Shown: piece by piece, positions 8,004 through 15,474 of the stretch
Numbering within the stretch: position 1 is the first letter of the stretch
Layout of the letters: each line of letters opens with the position of its first letter
Assembly (NCBI RefSeq): GCF_951230165.1
Contig: NZ_CATNVB010000029.1
Span: 1 to 32,598 of the forward strand
Reading direction: 5' to 3'
Source: Lentilactobacillus sp. Marseille-Q4993
GTDB taxonomy: Bacteria > Bacillota > Bacilli > Lactobacillales > Lactobacillaceae
Length of the DNA stretch: 32,598 bases
Program-made: the position numbers and the translations under genes
The notes under the pieces: generated by a model
Seen by the model: only the letters and a program-made list of their open reading frames with translations
Told to the model about the DNA's origin: nothing
The model's database searches: none

Positions 8004-9158
8004 ATGAGTAATTTGTTTCATACATACAATCAGTTTCCGATGGAAATCGTTGATGGCCATGACTGGACTCTGATTGATAATCAGCAAAAAGAATATCTAG
8101 ATTTTACTAGCGGTATTGGGGTTTGTAGTTTTGGTTACAGTAATGAGTTGATCAATCACCTGGTTACTAACCAAATTGGTAAAGTGTGGCACACGTCAAA
8201 CCTTTACCCCAGCCAGGCTCAAGAAGAAGTGGCTAAGCTCCTCTGTCCAGACGGGATGGTTGCCTTTTTCTGCAATTCAGGAACTGAGGCGAACGAAGCA
8301 GCTTTCAAACTAGCTCGCAAAGCCACTGGCAAAACTAATGTGATTGCCTTCAAGAACGGTTTTCATGGCAGGACGTACGGATCGATGTCGTTGACTGGAA
8401 ATTCCCACATTTCTGAAGGCTTTGCACCATTGGTACCAAACGTTGAATTTGCTGAGTATAATTCTGAATCTGCCTTTGAGCAGGTCACGGATGATACTGC
8501 TGCTGTCATTCTTGAAGTTGTTCAAGGTGAGGGTGGGGTGGTTCTCGCTGATAAGCAATGGTTGACGGAATTACAGGAAGTTTGTCACCAATGTGGTGCG
8601 CTAATGATTGTTGACGAAGTTCAGACTGGGATTGGCCGGACGGGAACGAAATTCGCTTATGAGCAATTTGGAATCGAACCGGATATTATCACCTGTGCTA
8701 AGGCGTTGGGAAACGGGCTTCCGGTTGGAGCGATGTTAGGGAAAGAGAAATTAGTACCGGCGTTTGGACCGGGGAGTCACGGCACGACCTTTGGTGGTAA
8801 CAAAGTTTCAATGGCAGCGGCTAAGGGGGTATTGCAGCAGCTGACACCTGAGTTTTTAGACAGTGTTAGCCAGAAGGCCAACGTTTTGAAAGAAGAATTA
8901 GCGGTGCAAATCAAACCATTGCCAGTTGTGAAATCAATCAGTCAGCTTGGAATGATGGTTGGGATTAAACTTGATGACCAGGTGGCGGTTGCTGATGTGA
9001 TAGCTGATTTACAAAAAGCGGGGATGTTGACGTTGAGTGCTGAGCACAACACGTTACGGTTGTTGCCACCACTGATTATATCTGAGGGAGACATAGTCTT
9101 TGGGGTTGAGAAAATAAAGAGTAGTTTAAAAAATGTAATGGTTGTTGAGGAACAATAA
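8004..9158 (+). CDS. argD: Acetylornithine aminotransferase
   Basis: A PLP-dependent class-III aminotransferase that makes N-acetylornithine from the semialdehyde with glutamate as donor. Of 384 residues, key marks are FCNSGTEANEAAFKLARK (PLP phosphate binding), IVDEVQTGIGRTG (the Asp contacting the PLP ring) and ITCAKALGNGLPVGAML, whose Lys (about K233) should form the Schiff base. GTTFGGNKVSMAAA completes the phosphate site. The ribosome site GGAGGTAGG is strong. It is last in the operon, and its transcript ends at a symmetrical terminator. argF is not in this window. Confidence 0.93.
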   Translation: MSNLFHTYNQFPMEIVDGHDWTLIDNQQKEYLDFTSGIGVCSFGYSNELINHLVTNQIGKVWHTSNLYPSQAQEEVAKLLCPDGMVAFFCNSGTEANEAAFKLARKATGKTNVIAFKNGFHGRTYGSMSLTGNSHISEGFAPLVPNVEFAEYNSESAFEQVTDDTAAVILEVVQGEGGVVLADKQWLTELQEVCHQCGALMIVDEVQTGIGRTGTKFAYEQFGIEPDIITCAKALGNGLPVGAMLGKEKLVPAFGPGSHGTTFGGNKVSMAAAKGVLQQLTPEFLDSVSQKANVLKEELAVQIKPLPVVKSISQLGMMVGIKLDDQVAVADVIADLQKAGMLTLSAEHNTLRLLPPLIISEGDIVFGVEKIKSSLKNVMVVEEQ

Positions 9159-9190
9159 AAAAGCTGGCGGAATTTTCCGCCAGCTTTTTT
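9157..9190. terminator. Two-way terminator between argD and the APC permease
   Basis: AAAAAAGCTGGCGG and its exact complement surround AATT. Six A on one side and six T on the other suit both converging genes. Confidence 0.92.
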
Positions 9191-9191
9191 A

Positions 9192-10790
9192 TCATTCTTC
9201 AACAGTATCGTTTAATTCTTTTGCCTGATAAAAATCCGCAAAAATATGGCTGCTCTTAACGCCCCAGTGATAGAAAACCAGTGAGGCAACGGCAATCACT
9301 AAAAAGTCGTAGGGATAATGAATCCAGTTTTGACCGTGGAACTCAGTACTCCCACCATAAGATATGACTGAGAGAAAGACCAGGTAAGTCACCATCCAGA
9401 GACCTGACCAGAACGCCTTTCGGGTGTTAACAAATTCAGCTCGGTATTCGTAGTAGAAATAGAATGGTAGTCCGAGTACGATTACTAAAATAACTTGAAC
9501 TGTGGTTGGCCACATTGCCCAGTAAATAGCGAGTGAGGCCAACATGAATGAAAATGGAGCCATGAAGTTTAAATGTTTTAGTCTAATTGGTCGTTTGAAA
9601 TTGGGTGCCATTTTTCTGAATGACATTGCAGTGACTGGACCGGTCAGGTACGCAATTAAAGTTGACGTACAGATAACGGTCGCCAAAGTTGCCCATGATC
9701 TAAAGATTGATACCATCAACATGCTCAAGACGGCGTTTACCACCAATGCTACCCGAGGAATGCCGTACTGTTGGTTGACCTTCCCGATAAAACTAGGGAT
9801 GTGTTGGTTGGCCTCCATTGCGTAGAGTGCCCGCGCAGTTGATGCTGCGAAGGAAACTCCAGTTCCAAATGGTGAAACGAACGCATCCATGTATAGTAAC
9901 ACTGATAACCAGTGAATACCTAGCAAAATTGCCAAGTCAGCAAATGGTGAGTTAAACGAAATTCCGTTCCAACCATGTTGGTGCAGAAAGCCGGGAGCCA
10001 TTGAGGTGATGAATGTACTTTGCAGTACGATGTAGATAGCTCCACTTATTAAGAGTGAAATCATGATTCCCCGCATGATGTTGTGCTTGGAATCTTTGAT
10101 CTCGCTTCCCATGTTAATGACAGTTTGAAATGCGTTAAATGAAAAGATAATTCCCGCAGTCGCGGTGGCCGAAAAGATTGGGGCTGACCCGTAAGGCATG
10201 AACTCATGAAGAGTATGACCATAGTTTTCGGGATGAAAACCAGACACAGTCAGCATAATAATCGTCAAGATGGGAATCCCAATCTTGAATACTGAAATCA
10301 GACTAGTAAAGCGAGTTAGCAGACTAACTGACCAGTAGTTTAGTAACGTGAAGATGATGATAAAGAGAAACACCATCAGCAGTCCCACGTTAGTTATCGT
10401 TCCGTTTTGTAGGAATCCATGGGTCCATTTAGCAAACGACCAAGGCCAGGAGCTCATGTACTGTACTGCGGCAACGGCTTCAATTGGAATTAGGGTAATT
10501 AGCGATATCCAGTTCGCCCAGGATGAGATGAACCCGAGAAGTGGACCGTGGGAATACTGAGCATAACGGCTCATTCCCCCAGCCTCAGGGAACATCGCCC
10601 CTAATTCGATGTAATTATAAGCAATTGTAGCAATTACGACGCCACCAATTATCCATGAGATGATGGCCGCGGGGCCGGCAACAATTGACGCCTCCCACGA
10701 ACCAAACAGCCACCCGGAACCAATCAGTGAGCCTAAAGTTAACATAATGAGCTGAAACAAACCTATCTTCGTTGTGTTTTCAGAATCCAT
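9192..10790 (-). CDS. APC-family amino acid permease
   Basis: A 532-residue, roughly 12-14-helix membrane transporter of the amino acid-polyamine-organocation superfamily. The N-terminal LGSLIGSGWLFGSWEA is the substrate-binding helix-1 motif, followed by PEAGGMSRYAQYSHG typical of the family. Size and the start of the sequence recall the YveA-like aspartate:proton symporter group, but the substrate is inferred only. The ATG at 10790 has GGAGGT ahead of it. It has its own promoter (10818-10845) and shares the symmetrical terminator with argD. Confidence 0.85.
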   Translation of the reverse strand: MDSENTTKIGLFQLIMLTLGSLIGSGWLFGSWEASIVAGPAAIISWIIGGVVIATIAYNYIELGAMFPEAGGMSRYAQYSHGPLLGFISSWANWISLITLIPIEAVAAVQYMSSWPWSFAKWTHGFLQNGTITNVGLLMVFLFIIIFTLLNYWSVSLLTRFTSLISVFKIGIPILTIIMLTVSGFHPENYGHTLHEFMPYGSAPIFSATATAGIIFSFNAFQTVINMGSEIKDSKHNIMRGIMISLLISGAIYIVLQSTFITSMAPGFLHQHGWNGISFNSPFADLAILLGIHWLSVLLYMDAFVSPFGTGVSFAASTARALYAMEANQHIPSFIGKVNQQYGIPRVALVVNAVLSMLMVSIFRSWATLATVICTSTLIAYLTGPVTAMSFRKMAPNFKRPIRLKHLNFMAPFSFMLASLAIYWAMWPTTVQVILVIVLGLPFYFYYEYRAEFVNTRKAFWSGLWMVTYLVFLSVISYGGSTEFHGQNWIHYPYDFLVIAVASLVFYHWGVKSSHIFADFYQAKELNDTVEE

Positions 10791-10817
10791 ACATACCTCC
10801 TTAACAAAGTATTTTCC

Positions 10818-10845
10818 AGTGTAACAAAAATAGAAAATATGTCAA
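10818..10845 (-). promoter_or_regulatory. Promoter of the APC permease gene
   Basis: On the minus strand, TTGACA (10845-10840), a 16-bp spacer, then TACACT (10823-10818). It sits just before the permease ribosome site. Confidence 0.6.
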
Positions 10846-10869
10846 AAGTAGCTATGGAATTATAAGCAC

Positions 10870-12483
10870 TTACTCTTCAATAATAACGGCTTTAATTCCC
10901 TCACTAGCAAGGATTCGGGACGCATTGTAAGGGCCAATTCCTTTTCTGAAAGTAATGTAAACCGGTTGTTCCCTTGGCAGTTCGTTGATGCGATCTCGTA
11001 ATTCATTTAATGGGATGTTGAGAGTAGGCTGGATATTTCCCATGGTAGGCTTGCCTGCTTCCTTGATATCTAAGAAAACCGCGTTGCTTTTAATATCATC
11101 GGGAATATCAGATTCCTTAATAGTTTCAACGCCGTCAGTCAGTGAGTGCATAGCGACGTAACCGGCAATGTTGAGAACATCGCGGGTCGATGAATAAGGT
11201 GGGGAATAAGGAATTTCCAAGGCTGGTAGGTCAAACACACTTAAATTACCAGTGATGGCGACAGAAAGTTGTGAAATTCGTTTATCAACTCCTTGTGTTC
11301 CGATTGCTTCGCCACCGAGAATCTTACCCGTTTTGTCTTCGTATAATAATTTGAAATTAACTCGGTCTGCTCCCGGGTAGAAGTAGGCGTGATCAAAAGG
11401 TGTGATGAAGACGGTCTTGTAGTTTGATACCCCTTTGGCTTTCAGCATTAGTTCGGTGTAACCGACGAAACTAGCGGTTAGGTCGAAAAGCTTTGAAGCT
11501 CCCGTTCCGATAAAGCCGTTGTATTCCAAAGGTTCACCGTTCAAGATGTCGGCAAGCAGGTGACCTTGGCGATTAGCAGCACTTGATAGCAAACTAGGAA
11601 TTGGTTGGCCGTCAATTAAACTAGTGGTTTCGATCACATCGCCAATTGCGTAAATATTGTTAACGTTGGTTTCAAATTGATTATTGACTGGAATATGGCC
11701 ATCTGCTGTAGTTTTGACTCCAGTGGCGGCCGCAATTTCTGAGTTTGGTTTGACACCCGTTCCCAGAAAAACCATGTCAGTTTGATGAACCGTTCCATCA
11801 GCATAGTTGATGGTGTGACCATTATCCTCAATTGAGGCGACTGTTTGATTTAGATATAGTTTGACACCCTTATCCTTTAGATGGTCTTTGAGAATATCAG
11901 TGATTTCTGAGTCGTACGGGGCAGCAATTTGATCACTCTGTTCAACAATTGAGACATCAATTCCCCTGGTGATGAAACTTTCGGCAAGCTCAATCCCGAT
12001 TGTACCTGCCCCAACGATGGTGACTTGTTTTGGGGATTTTTCGTCAATGAATGATTTTATTTGGTCGGCTTGACTTAAACTCCGTAAAACGAAGGCATCG
12101 TCTGCATCCTCGATTCCGGGAATTGGTGGGAAGGTGGGAGACGCCCCAGTTGCTAAAATTAGTTTGTCATATCTTTCGGTGTATTCCTCACCAGATGAGT
12201 GATCAGTGACGGACAGCTGTTGGTTATTTGAATCGATAGCAGTGACTTCGTTGTTTAGTCGAACGTCGATGTTGTTTTTAGCTTTTAACACTTCGGGCGT
12301 TCTCTCAATCAGAGTATTACGATCATCGATTATGTTGCCAAGGTAGTAAGGAATGGCACAGCTGGCAACGGAAATAGCGATGTCCTTTTCGAGAATGATT
12401 ATCTCTGCATCTTTGTCGATACGTGATAGGCGGGTGGCAAAGGATGGTCCGCCGGCGATGCCACCAATGACTACGTATTTCAT
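10870..12483 (-). CDS. CoA-disulfide reductase / NADH oxidase-like flavoprotein with degenerate rhodanese domain
   Basis: A 537-residue FAD/NAD(P)H pyridine-nucleotide-disulfide oxidoreductase, cytosolic, resembling CoADR-RHD and water-forming NADH oxidases. FAD binding shows as VVIGGIAGGPSFATRL. The redox Cys lies in SVASCAIPYYLG (C42), where the family usually has SFANCGLPYYIG. NAD binding is VTIVGAGTIGIELAE and a second FAD motif is NNIYAIGDVIE. The last 90 or so residues have a rhodanese fold (FLDIKEAGKPTMGNIQ, then ITFRKGIGPYNASRIL), but the expected catalytic Cys is Phe. Role: oxygen or disulfide reduction, inferred. The ribosome site is GGGGGAAA; GTAAC-N6-GTTAC lies about 20-35 nt upstream of the start. 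Confidence 0.85.
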   Translation of the reverse strand: MKYVVIGGIAGGPSFATRLSRIDKDAEIIILEKDIAISVASCAIPYYLGNIIDDRNTLIERTPEVLKAKNNIDVRLNNEVTAIDSNNQQLSVTDHSSGEEYTERYDKLILATGASPTFPPIPGIEDADDAFVLRSLSQADQIKSFIDEKSPKQVTIVGAGTIGIELAESFITRGIDVSIVEQSDQIAAPYDSEITDILKDHLKDKGVKLYLNQTVASIEDNGHTINYADGTVHQTDMVFLGTGVKPNSEIAAATGVKTTADGHIPVNNQFETNVNNIYAIGDVIETTSLIDGQPIPSLLSSAANRQGHLLADILNGEPLEYNGFIGTGASKLFDLTASFVGYTELMLKAKGVSNYKTVFITPFDHAYFYPGADRVNFKLLYEDKTGKILGGEAIGTQGVDKRISQLSVAITGNLSVFDLPALEIPYSPPYSSTRDVLNIAGYVAMHSLTDGVETIKESDIPDDIKSNAVFLDIKEAGKPTMGNIQPTLNIPLNELRDRINELPREQPVYITFRKGIGPYNASRILASEGIKAVIIEE

Positions 12484-12578
12484 GTTGTTTCCCCCTTAGA
12501 TGTAACCGCTTTGTTACGTTAAGAATATCGAGTTTGGGGGCAAACGGCAAAGAATTGGTCTTTGGGTATTTGGTGGTG

Positions 12579-12620
12579 GGACAGAAAGCATACGAAGAAG
12601 CTTGATGGGATGTCTGAGCG
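12579..12620. repeat. Degraded copy of the GACAGAAAGCATACGAAG hairpin
   Basis: Shares GACAGAAAGCATACGAAG with the hairpins at 477-516 and 16808-16852. The second half is altered to AAGCTTGATGG..ATGTCT, but AAGC/GCTT and GACA/TGTC still pair. Eight T follow on the plus strand. Confidence 0.45.
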
Positions 12621-12677
12621 TTTTTTTTGAGAAAAAACGAGTTGCCTGTGCAGGACTATGCGTAATCGTTCAAAAGG

Positions 12678-12796
12678 CAATGCCTATCAGTGGTGTCGTT
12701 ATAGTTAGGCGTATTCGCCTTACTATAAGACTCGAGTTTGAAATTTTCGTTTTTTGAAAAGTTCAAACCGATGTCCACCACGTTCCATAGGTATTG
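12678..12796 (+). ncRNA. Structured repeat element A (candidate RNA)
   Basis: A 119-nt fold: stem 1 CAATGCCTAT/ATAGGTATTG, internal loop CA/GTTCC, stem 2 GTGGTG/CACCAC, then two hairpins (ATAGTTAGGCG/CGCCTTACTAT and GTTTGAA/TTCAAAC). Outside stem 1, pairing continues after an A-rich internal loop (ATCGTTC/GAACGAT) to about 12643-12838. Copies B (31042-31160) and C (23410-23524, minus) have the same plan with different paired bases. No promoter is obvious. Whether it acts as RNA or as a DNA hairpin is unknown. Confidence 0.6.
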
Positions 12797-13010
12797 CCAA
12801 AGAACGATACATGGTTCCACGGGTATTGCTAAAGAAATAATTACTGAAAACCGATGTCCACCACGTTCCATAGGTATTGCCAAAGAACGATACATGGTTC
12901 CACGGGTATTGCTAAAGAAATAATTACTGAAAACCGATGTCCACCTGGTTCCATAGGTATTGCAAAACAGCGATACATAGTTCCACAAGTATTGCTTAAG
13001 AAATAAATAC
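12768..13010. repeat. 83-bp tandem repeat, three copies, made from the 3' part of element A
   Basis: Units begin at 12768, 12851 and 12934, each at CCGATGTCCACC. The first two are nearly identical and the third has diverged. Each unit contains two sub-copies of the motif GTTCCA-NN-GGTATTGC (in the third unit as GTTCCATAGGTATTGC and GTTCCACAAGTATTGC), so the locus carries six copies of the element's 3' arm. Confidence 0.85.
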
Positions 13011-13013
13011 ATA

Positions 13014-13047
13014 ATAAAAAGGCCTCTCTCACGTTTCCGTAGGAGGG
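13014..13047 (-). terminator. Terminator of the usp gene
   Basis: On the minus strand, GGCCCCTC and GAGAGGCC (one imperfect pair) enclose a CTACGGAAACGT-like loop, followed by TTTTTATT. Confidence 0.75.
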
Positions 13048-13061
13048 GCCGTCATTAACCA

Positions 13062-13541
13062 TTATTTTTCTGGTGTAATTGGTGAGTTATCAGCATTCGT
13101 CCGAACTACGATAACGTCACAAGTTGCGTTTCTATTTACAAATGAAGAAACTGAACCTTCAAGCACTCGTTGCAACCGGCTCATACCAGTAGCCCCAATT
13201 ACTATCAAATCAGAGTCATGATCCTTTGGAAATTCAAAGGCGATAACCGTCTTGGGATTACCAAATCGAATATGGATGTCGATATCTTCAAAACCAGTTT
13301 CCTTCTTGATTCGGTCAACAAGTTTGTTTAAGTAATCGGTGGTGTCCTCAACTAAGTTGTTGATAACGTCACCATCAACCATTCCACCGTAATTGTAACC
13401 ATATTGTGTGGTGCTAAGAACGTGCAGTACGTCCAAATGAGCACCGTTTACTTTAGCGACCATTGCGGCCTTTGTTAATGCTGTTTCAGCTTGTTTGGAC
13501 CCGTCAACGGGTGCCATAATGTTTGTGTATTGAGCTTCCAT
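13062..13541 (-). CDS. Universal stress protein UspA family
   Basis: A 159-residue single-domain Usp, a cytosolic nucleotide-binding stress protein. I place the start at ATG 13541 (MEAQYTNIMAPVDGS), with GGAGGGG ahead; the frame extends 14 codons upstream without a good site. NIMAPVDGSKQAETAL is the first strand and helix, and GATGMSRLQRVLEGSVSS is the G-2x-G-9x-G-S/T ATP-binding motif, so it should bind ATP. Its promoter shows an extended -10 (TGATATAAT on the minus strand, near 13582-13590). A U-tailed terminator follows. The role in acid or stress tolerance is a family inference. Confidence 0.9.
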   Translation of the reverse strand: MEAQYTNIMAPVDGSKQAETALTKAAMVAKVNGAHLDVLHVLSTTQYGYNYGGMVDGDVINNLVEDTTDYLNKLVDRIKKETGFEDIDIHIRFGNPKTVIAFEFPKDHDSDLIVIGATGMSRLQRVLEGSVSSFVNRNATCDVIVVRTNADNSPITPEK

Positions 13542-13581
13542 GAATCTACCCCTCCGATTTGTATTCGAATTATCTTTGTTC

Positions 13582-13590
13582 ATTATATCA
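13582..13590 (-). promoter_or_regulatory. Extended -10 promoter of usp
   Basis: TGATATAAT reads on the minus strand about 45 nt before the ATG; the -35 region is weak. Confidence 0.5.
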
Positions 13591-13613
13591 CTATGCTTTT
13601 TAAAAACCGATAT

Positions 13614-14117
13614 TTAATTCCTAGAAGGCAAACTAACGACGGCTTCTTCAAGTACGTGGCCGTTCATTTGCTTTTGCATTTCATTCAACCAAAAACCATC
13701 CTTTAGGTCAAGACTAGAATCTAGCGCATAAACGTGGAGATGGTAATCGTGAGTTGCATCAGGTGGCTGAGGACCGTTGTAGCGCCAAGCTGATGCGGGG
13801 TTGGTATTTCCAACCAGACCGCCAGCAGTACTATTAGCCCCTTGAATCATTGGGACAATCAATTTACGACTGTTATCCTCGGGGATCTCTTTTGTGTCAC
13901 CCGGAATGTTGGCTGCGGTCCAGTGAATCCAAGCAAATCCACCAACTGGAATTGCGTCCCAGTCAATTAGTAGCAGGGCAAACGTTTTGGTGTGGGCAGG
14001 GCCGTCTTCAATTGAGATTGGAAATGAAACGATTGGCTTATCATCTAATTTTTCAGTGGCGTGCTTACCATACTTATCAGGTAAGAGGCCATTTTCTAGT
14101 GGAACAGAAATTTTCAT
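13614..14117 (-). CDS. YbhB/YbcL-type phosphatidylethanolamine-binding protein
   Basis: A 167-residue PEBP-family protein, cytosolic by lack of a signal peptide. The ligand-pocket signatures are visible: FALLLIDWDAIPVGGFAWIHW near residues 47-67 (the family's D-x-D-x-P..HW pattern) and YNGPQPPDATHDYHLHVYALD near 112-132 (GPxPPxxxHxY). Family members bind phosphorylated or lipid head groups; no bacterial role is settled. The ATG has GGGAGGAATAAC ahead. It ends 73 nt before the usp start and starts 24 nt after the upstream membrane-protein gene, so the last two may be co-transcribed. Confidence 0.88.
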   Translation of the reverse strand: MKISVPLENGLLPDKYGKHATEKLDDKPIVSFPISIEDGPAHTKTFALLLIDWDAIPVGGFAWIHWTAANIPGDTKEIPEDNSRKLIVPMIQGANSTAGGLVGNTNPASAWRYNGPQPPDATHDYHLHVYALDSSLDLKDGFWLNEMQKQMNGHVLEEAVVSLPSRN

Positions 14118-14141
14118 ATGTTATTCCTCCCTTATTTATCG

Positions 14142-14750
14142 TTATTTTACAAATGTGAGGGTGTAGTATCCTTGACCATTAGTTGTGATCGTGAAGTTGT
14201 TGTAACCAGCCCGGAGCCAGTCAGCTTTGGTTGCTTGAGCCCAATTCCGAGCATCACTTATGGATGCGAAGGTGTGTGGTTGGGTAAACTGATCTGCCGA
14301 AGAGTTGACTTTAGGTTTGGCTGGCTTTTTGTTAGGGATAGTTTTGGATGGAGTTTCATTTAAAATCGATTGCTCATCCTGTTTTACAGATGAATCTTTT
14401 TCGTTGTCAACTTCGGACTGGAATGAACTTCTCTGTTGTGAGGTCAAACCATCGTTGTTGGCTTTACTCAATCGACTTTCGAAACTTTCCACTTTATGAC
14501 TCTCTTCATTGTGGTCTAACTTTTTCTTGATTGTTTTAGTGATTGGTGACTTGTCTGAGCTGCCTTTTTCGTGTTGTTTACCGGCAGACTGTTGAAACCA
14601 ACTAATTCCCAGAGCAATCATCACGGCAACCACGAGAATTAGAACTGCAAACCACCAGCCACGAAAGTTATTTCTCTTTTGGCGCCTGGAGCTATCATCC
14701 TCACTAAAGTCGTATTTTTTATATTGCGGCTTATCATCTTTGTTCTGCAA
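14142..14750 (-). CDS. Single-pass membrane-anchored protein of unknown function
   Basis: 202 residues. The N-terminal 30 or so are charged and hydrophilic and end in RRQKRNNFRG. One membrane helix follows (WWFAVLILVVAVMIALGI, about 31-48), then a long Ser/Lys/Glu-rich low-complexity stretch (50-150). The folded C-terminus is about 50 residues, with PHTFASISDARNWAQATK and then YNNFTITTNGQGYYTLTF. Topology suggests an outward-facing C-terminus. The tail has the size of a small SPOR-like or surface domain, but I do not recognise it. The start is TTG at 14750 with GAGGG 6 nt ahead; no ATG is available. Similar anchored proteins are common in lactobacilli. Confidence 0.7.
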   Translation of the reverse strand: MQNKDDKPQYKKYDFSEDDSSRRQKRNNFRGWWFAVLILVVAVMIALGISWFQQSAGKQHEKGSSDKSPITKTIKKKLDHNEESHKVESFESRLSKANNDGLTSQQRSSFQSEVDNEKDSSVKQDEQSILNETPSKTIPNKKPAKPKVNSSADQFTQPHTFASISDARNWAQATKADWLRAGYNNFTITTNGQGYYTLTFVK

Positions 14751-14821
14751 TGCAATCCCTCATTTTAAATGTGCCTTGAAAGTTTTCGCTATCGCTCTTA
14801 TTATAACAGAATACCAAAAAA

Positions 14822-15295
14822 GTGTATTTTAAGGGTGTGAACGATATCGAAATTAACTTTCAAAAACTTTCGGATTTAGGTGTTATTGAATTATATAACA
14901 TTTATCGGCTCCGGGTCGATGTTTTCGTGGTGGAACAAAATTGTGCTTACCCAGAGGTCGATGATGAAGACCTAACGGCGTATCATTTATCGATGTATGA
15001 GGGAGAACACCTGGTAGCGTATTGTCGGGTTATTCCTAATGATAATCAAACTATTGCTAGGATTGGCAGGGTAATTGTTGCGAAGGAATATCGGCGCAGG
15101 CATCTTGGCAGTGACCTCATAAACGAGGCAATGGATCGGGCTAAAGTAGCGATGCCGAATCTGACTAAGTTTGTCCTGGCAGGGCAGGTTTACGTTAAGG
15201 ATTTTTACCATTCATTCGGATTTAAAGACGTTAGTGATGAGTATCTTGAGGATGGCATTCCTAATATCGACATGGAACTTGATTTGAAAAACTGA
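14822..15295 (+). CDS. GNAT-family acetyltransferase, ElaA-like
   Basis: About 150-157 residues, a cytosolic acetyl-CoA-dependent N-acetyltransferase of the ElaA group. LRVDVFVVEQNCAYPEVDDED is the group's early signature, here at about 30-50. RIGRVIVAKEYRRRHLGSDL is the acetyl-CoA-binding strand and R-R-x-x-G loop, and FYHSFGFKDVSDEYLEDGIP is the C-terminal motif. The substrate is unknown. The start is unclear: there is no ATG, GTG 14822 lacks a ribosome site, and GTG 14837 has AAGGG too close ahead. The pyrP promoter begins immediately after its stop. Confidence 0.83.
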   Translation: MYFKGVNDIEINFQKLSDLGVIELYNIYRLRVDVFVVEQNCAYPEVDDEDLTAYHLSMYEGEHLVAYCRVIPNDNQTIARIGRVIVAKEYRRRHLGSDLINEAMDRAKVAMPNLTKFVLAGQVYVKDFYHSFGFKDVSDEYLEDGIPNIDMELDLKN

Positions 15296-15323
15296 TTGAC
15301 AAGGTTAATCAAACCAGTATAAT
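15296..15323 (+). promoter_or_regulatory. Promoter of pyrP
   Basis: TTGACA (15296-15301), a 16-bp spacer and TATAAT (15318-15323): a near-consensus promoter starting one base after the GNAT stop codon. Confidence 0.8.
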
Positions 15324-15339
15324 TAGTCGTTAAGAAATG

Positions 15340-15440
15340 AATCTTTAACTCTGGTCCAGAGAGACTAGCAAGAACCGATATGAAATGGACATTTTGTGTG
15401 CCCAATAACGCCTATCACTTGCTAGTGGTGGGCGTTTTGT
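15340..15440 (+). promoter_or_regulatory. PyrR-binding attenuator of pyrP
   Basis: The PyrR-binding loop GGTCCAGAGAGACT (about 15354-15366) matches 12 of 14 positions of ARUCCNGNGAGGYU. CTAGCAAG (15365-15372) can pair perfectly with CTTGCTAG (15418-15425) as antiterminator. The competing terminator is AACGCC..AGTG/..GGCGTT (15407-15436), followed by a T-rich tract. With UMP, PyrR should hold the binding loop and allow termination. This is the standard pyr attenuation layout. Confidence 0.88.
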
Positions 15441-15474
15441 TTTGGATTCAAATAATAAAAAGGTGGCACATTTT

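Larger units (their letters stand above)
12484..13061. other. Non-coding repeat locus between the flavoprotein and usp genes
   Basis: No gene is supported. Open frames here, up to 118 codons, are translations of tandem repeats and have no ribosome sites. The region holds a degraded repeat-family hairpin (12579-12620), a small T-rich hairpin (about 12619-12640), the structured element (12678-12796), an 83-bp tandem array (12768 to about 13010) and the usp terminator (13014-13047). Confidence 0.7.

Noticed and set aside
12768-13010. Possible CRISPR array
   Set aside because: The units are contiguous 83-bp tandem repeats with no unique spacers of even length and no cas genes nearby.
12656-13062. 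Open frames of 61-118 codons on both strands, rich in Tyr/Trp/Phe
   Set aside because: They are translations of the 83-bp tandem repeat and of element A, occur in several frames, and lack ribosome sites.
12678-13541. Lacto-usp-type RNA linked to the usp gene
   Set aside because: Element A lies downstream of usp, and copies B and C have no usp neighbour, so the association is by chance; I also cannot match the structure.
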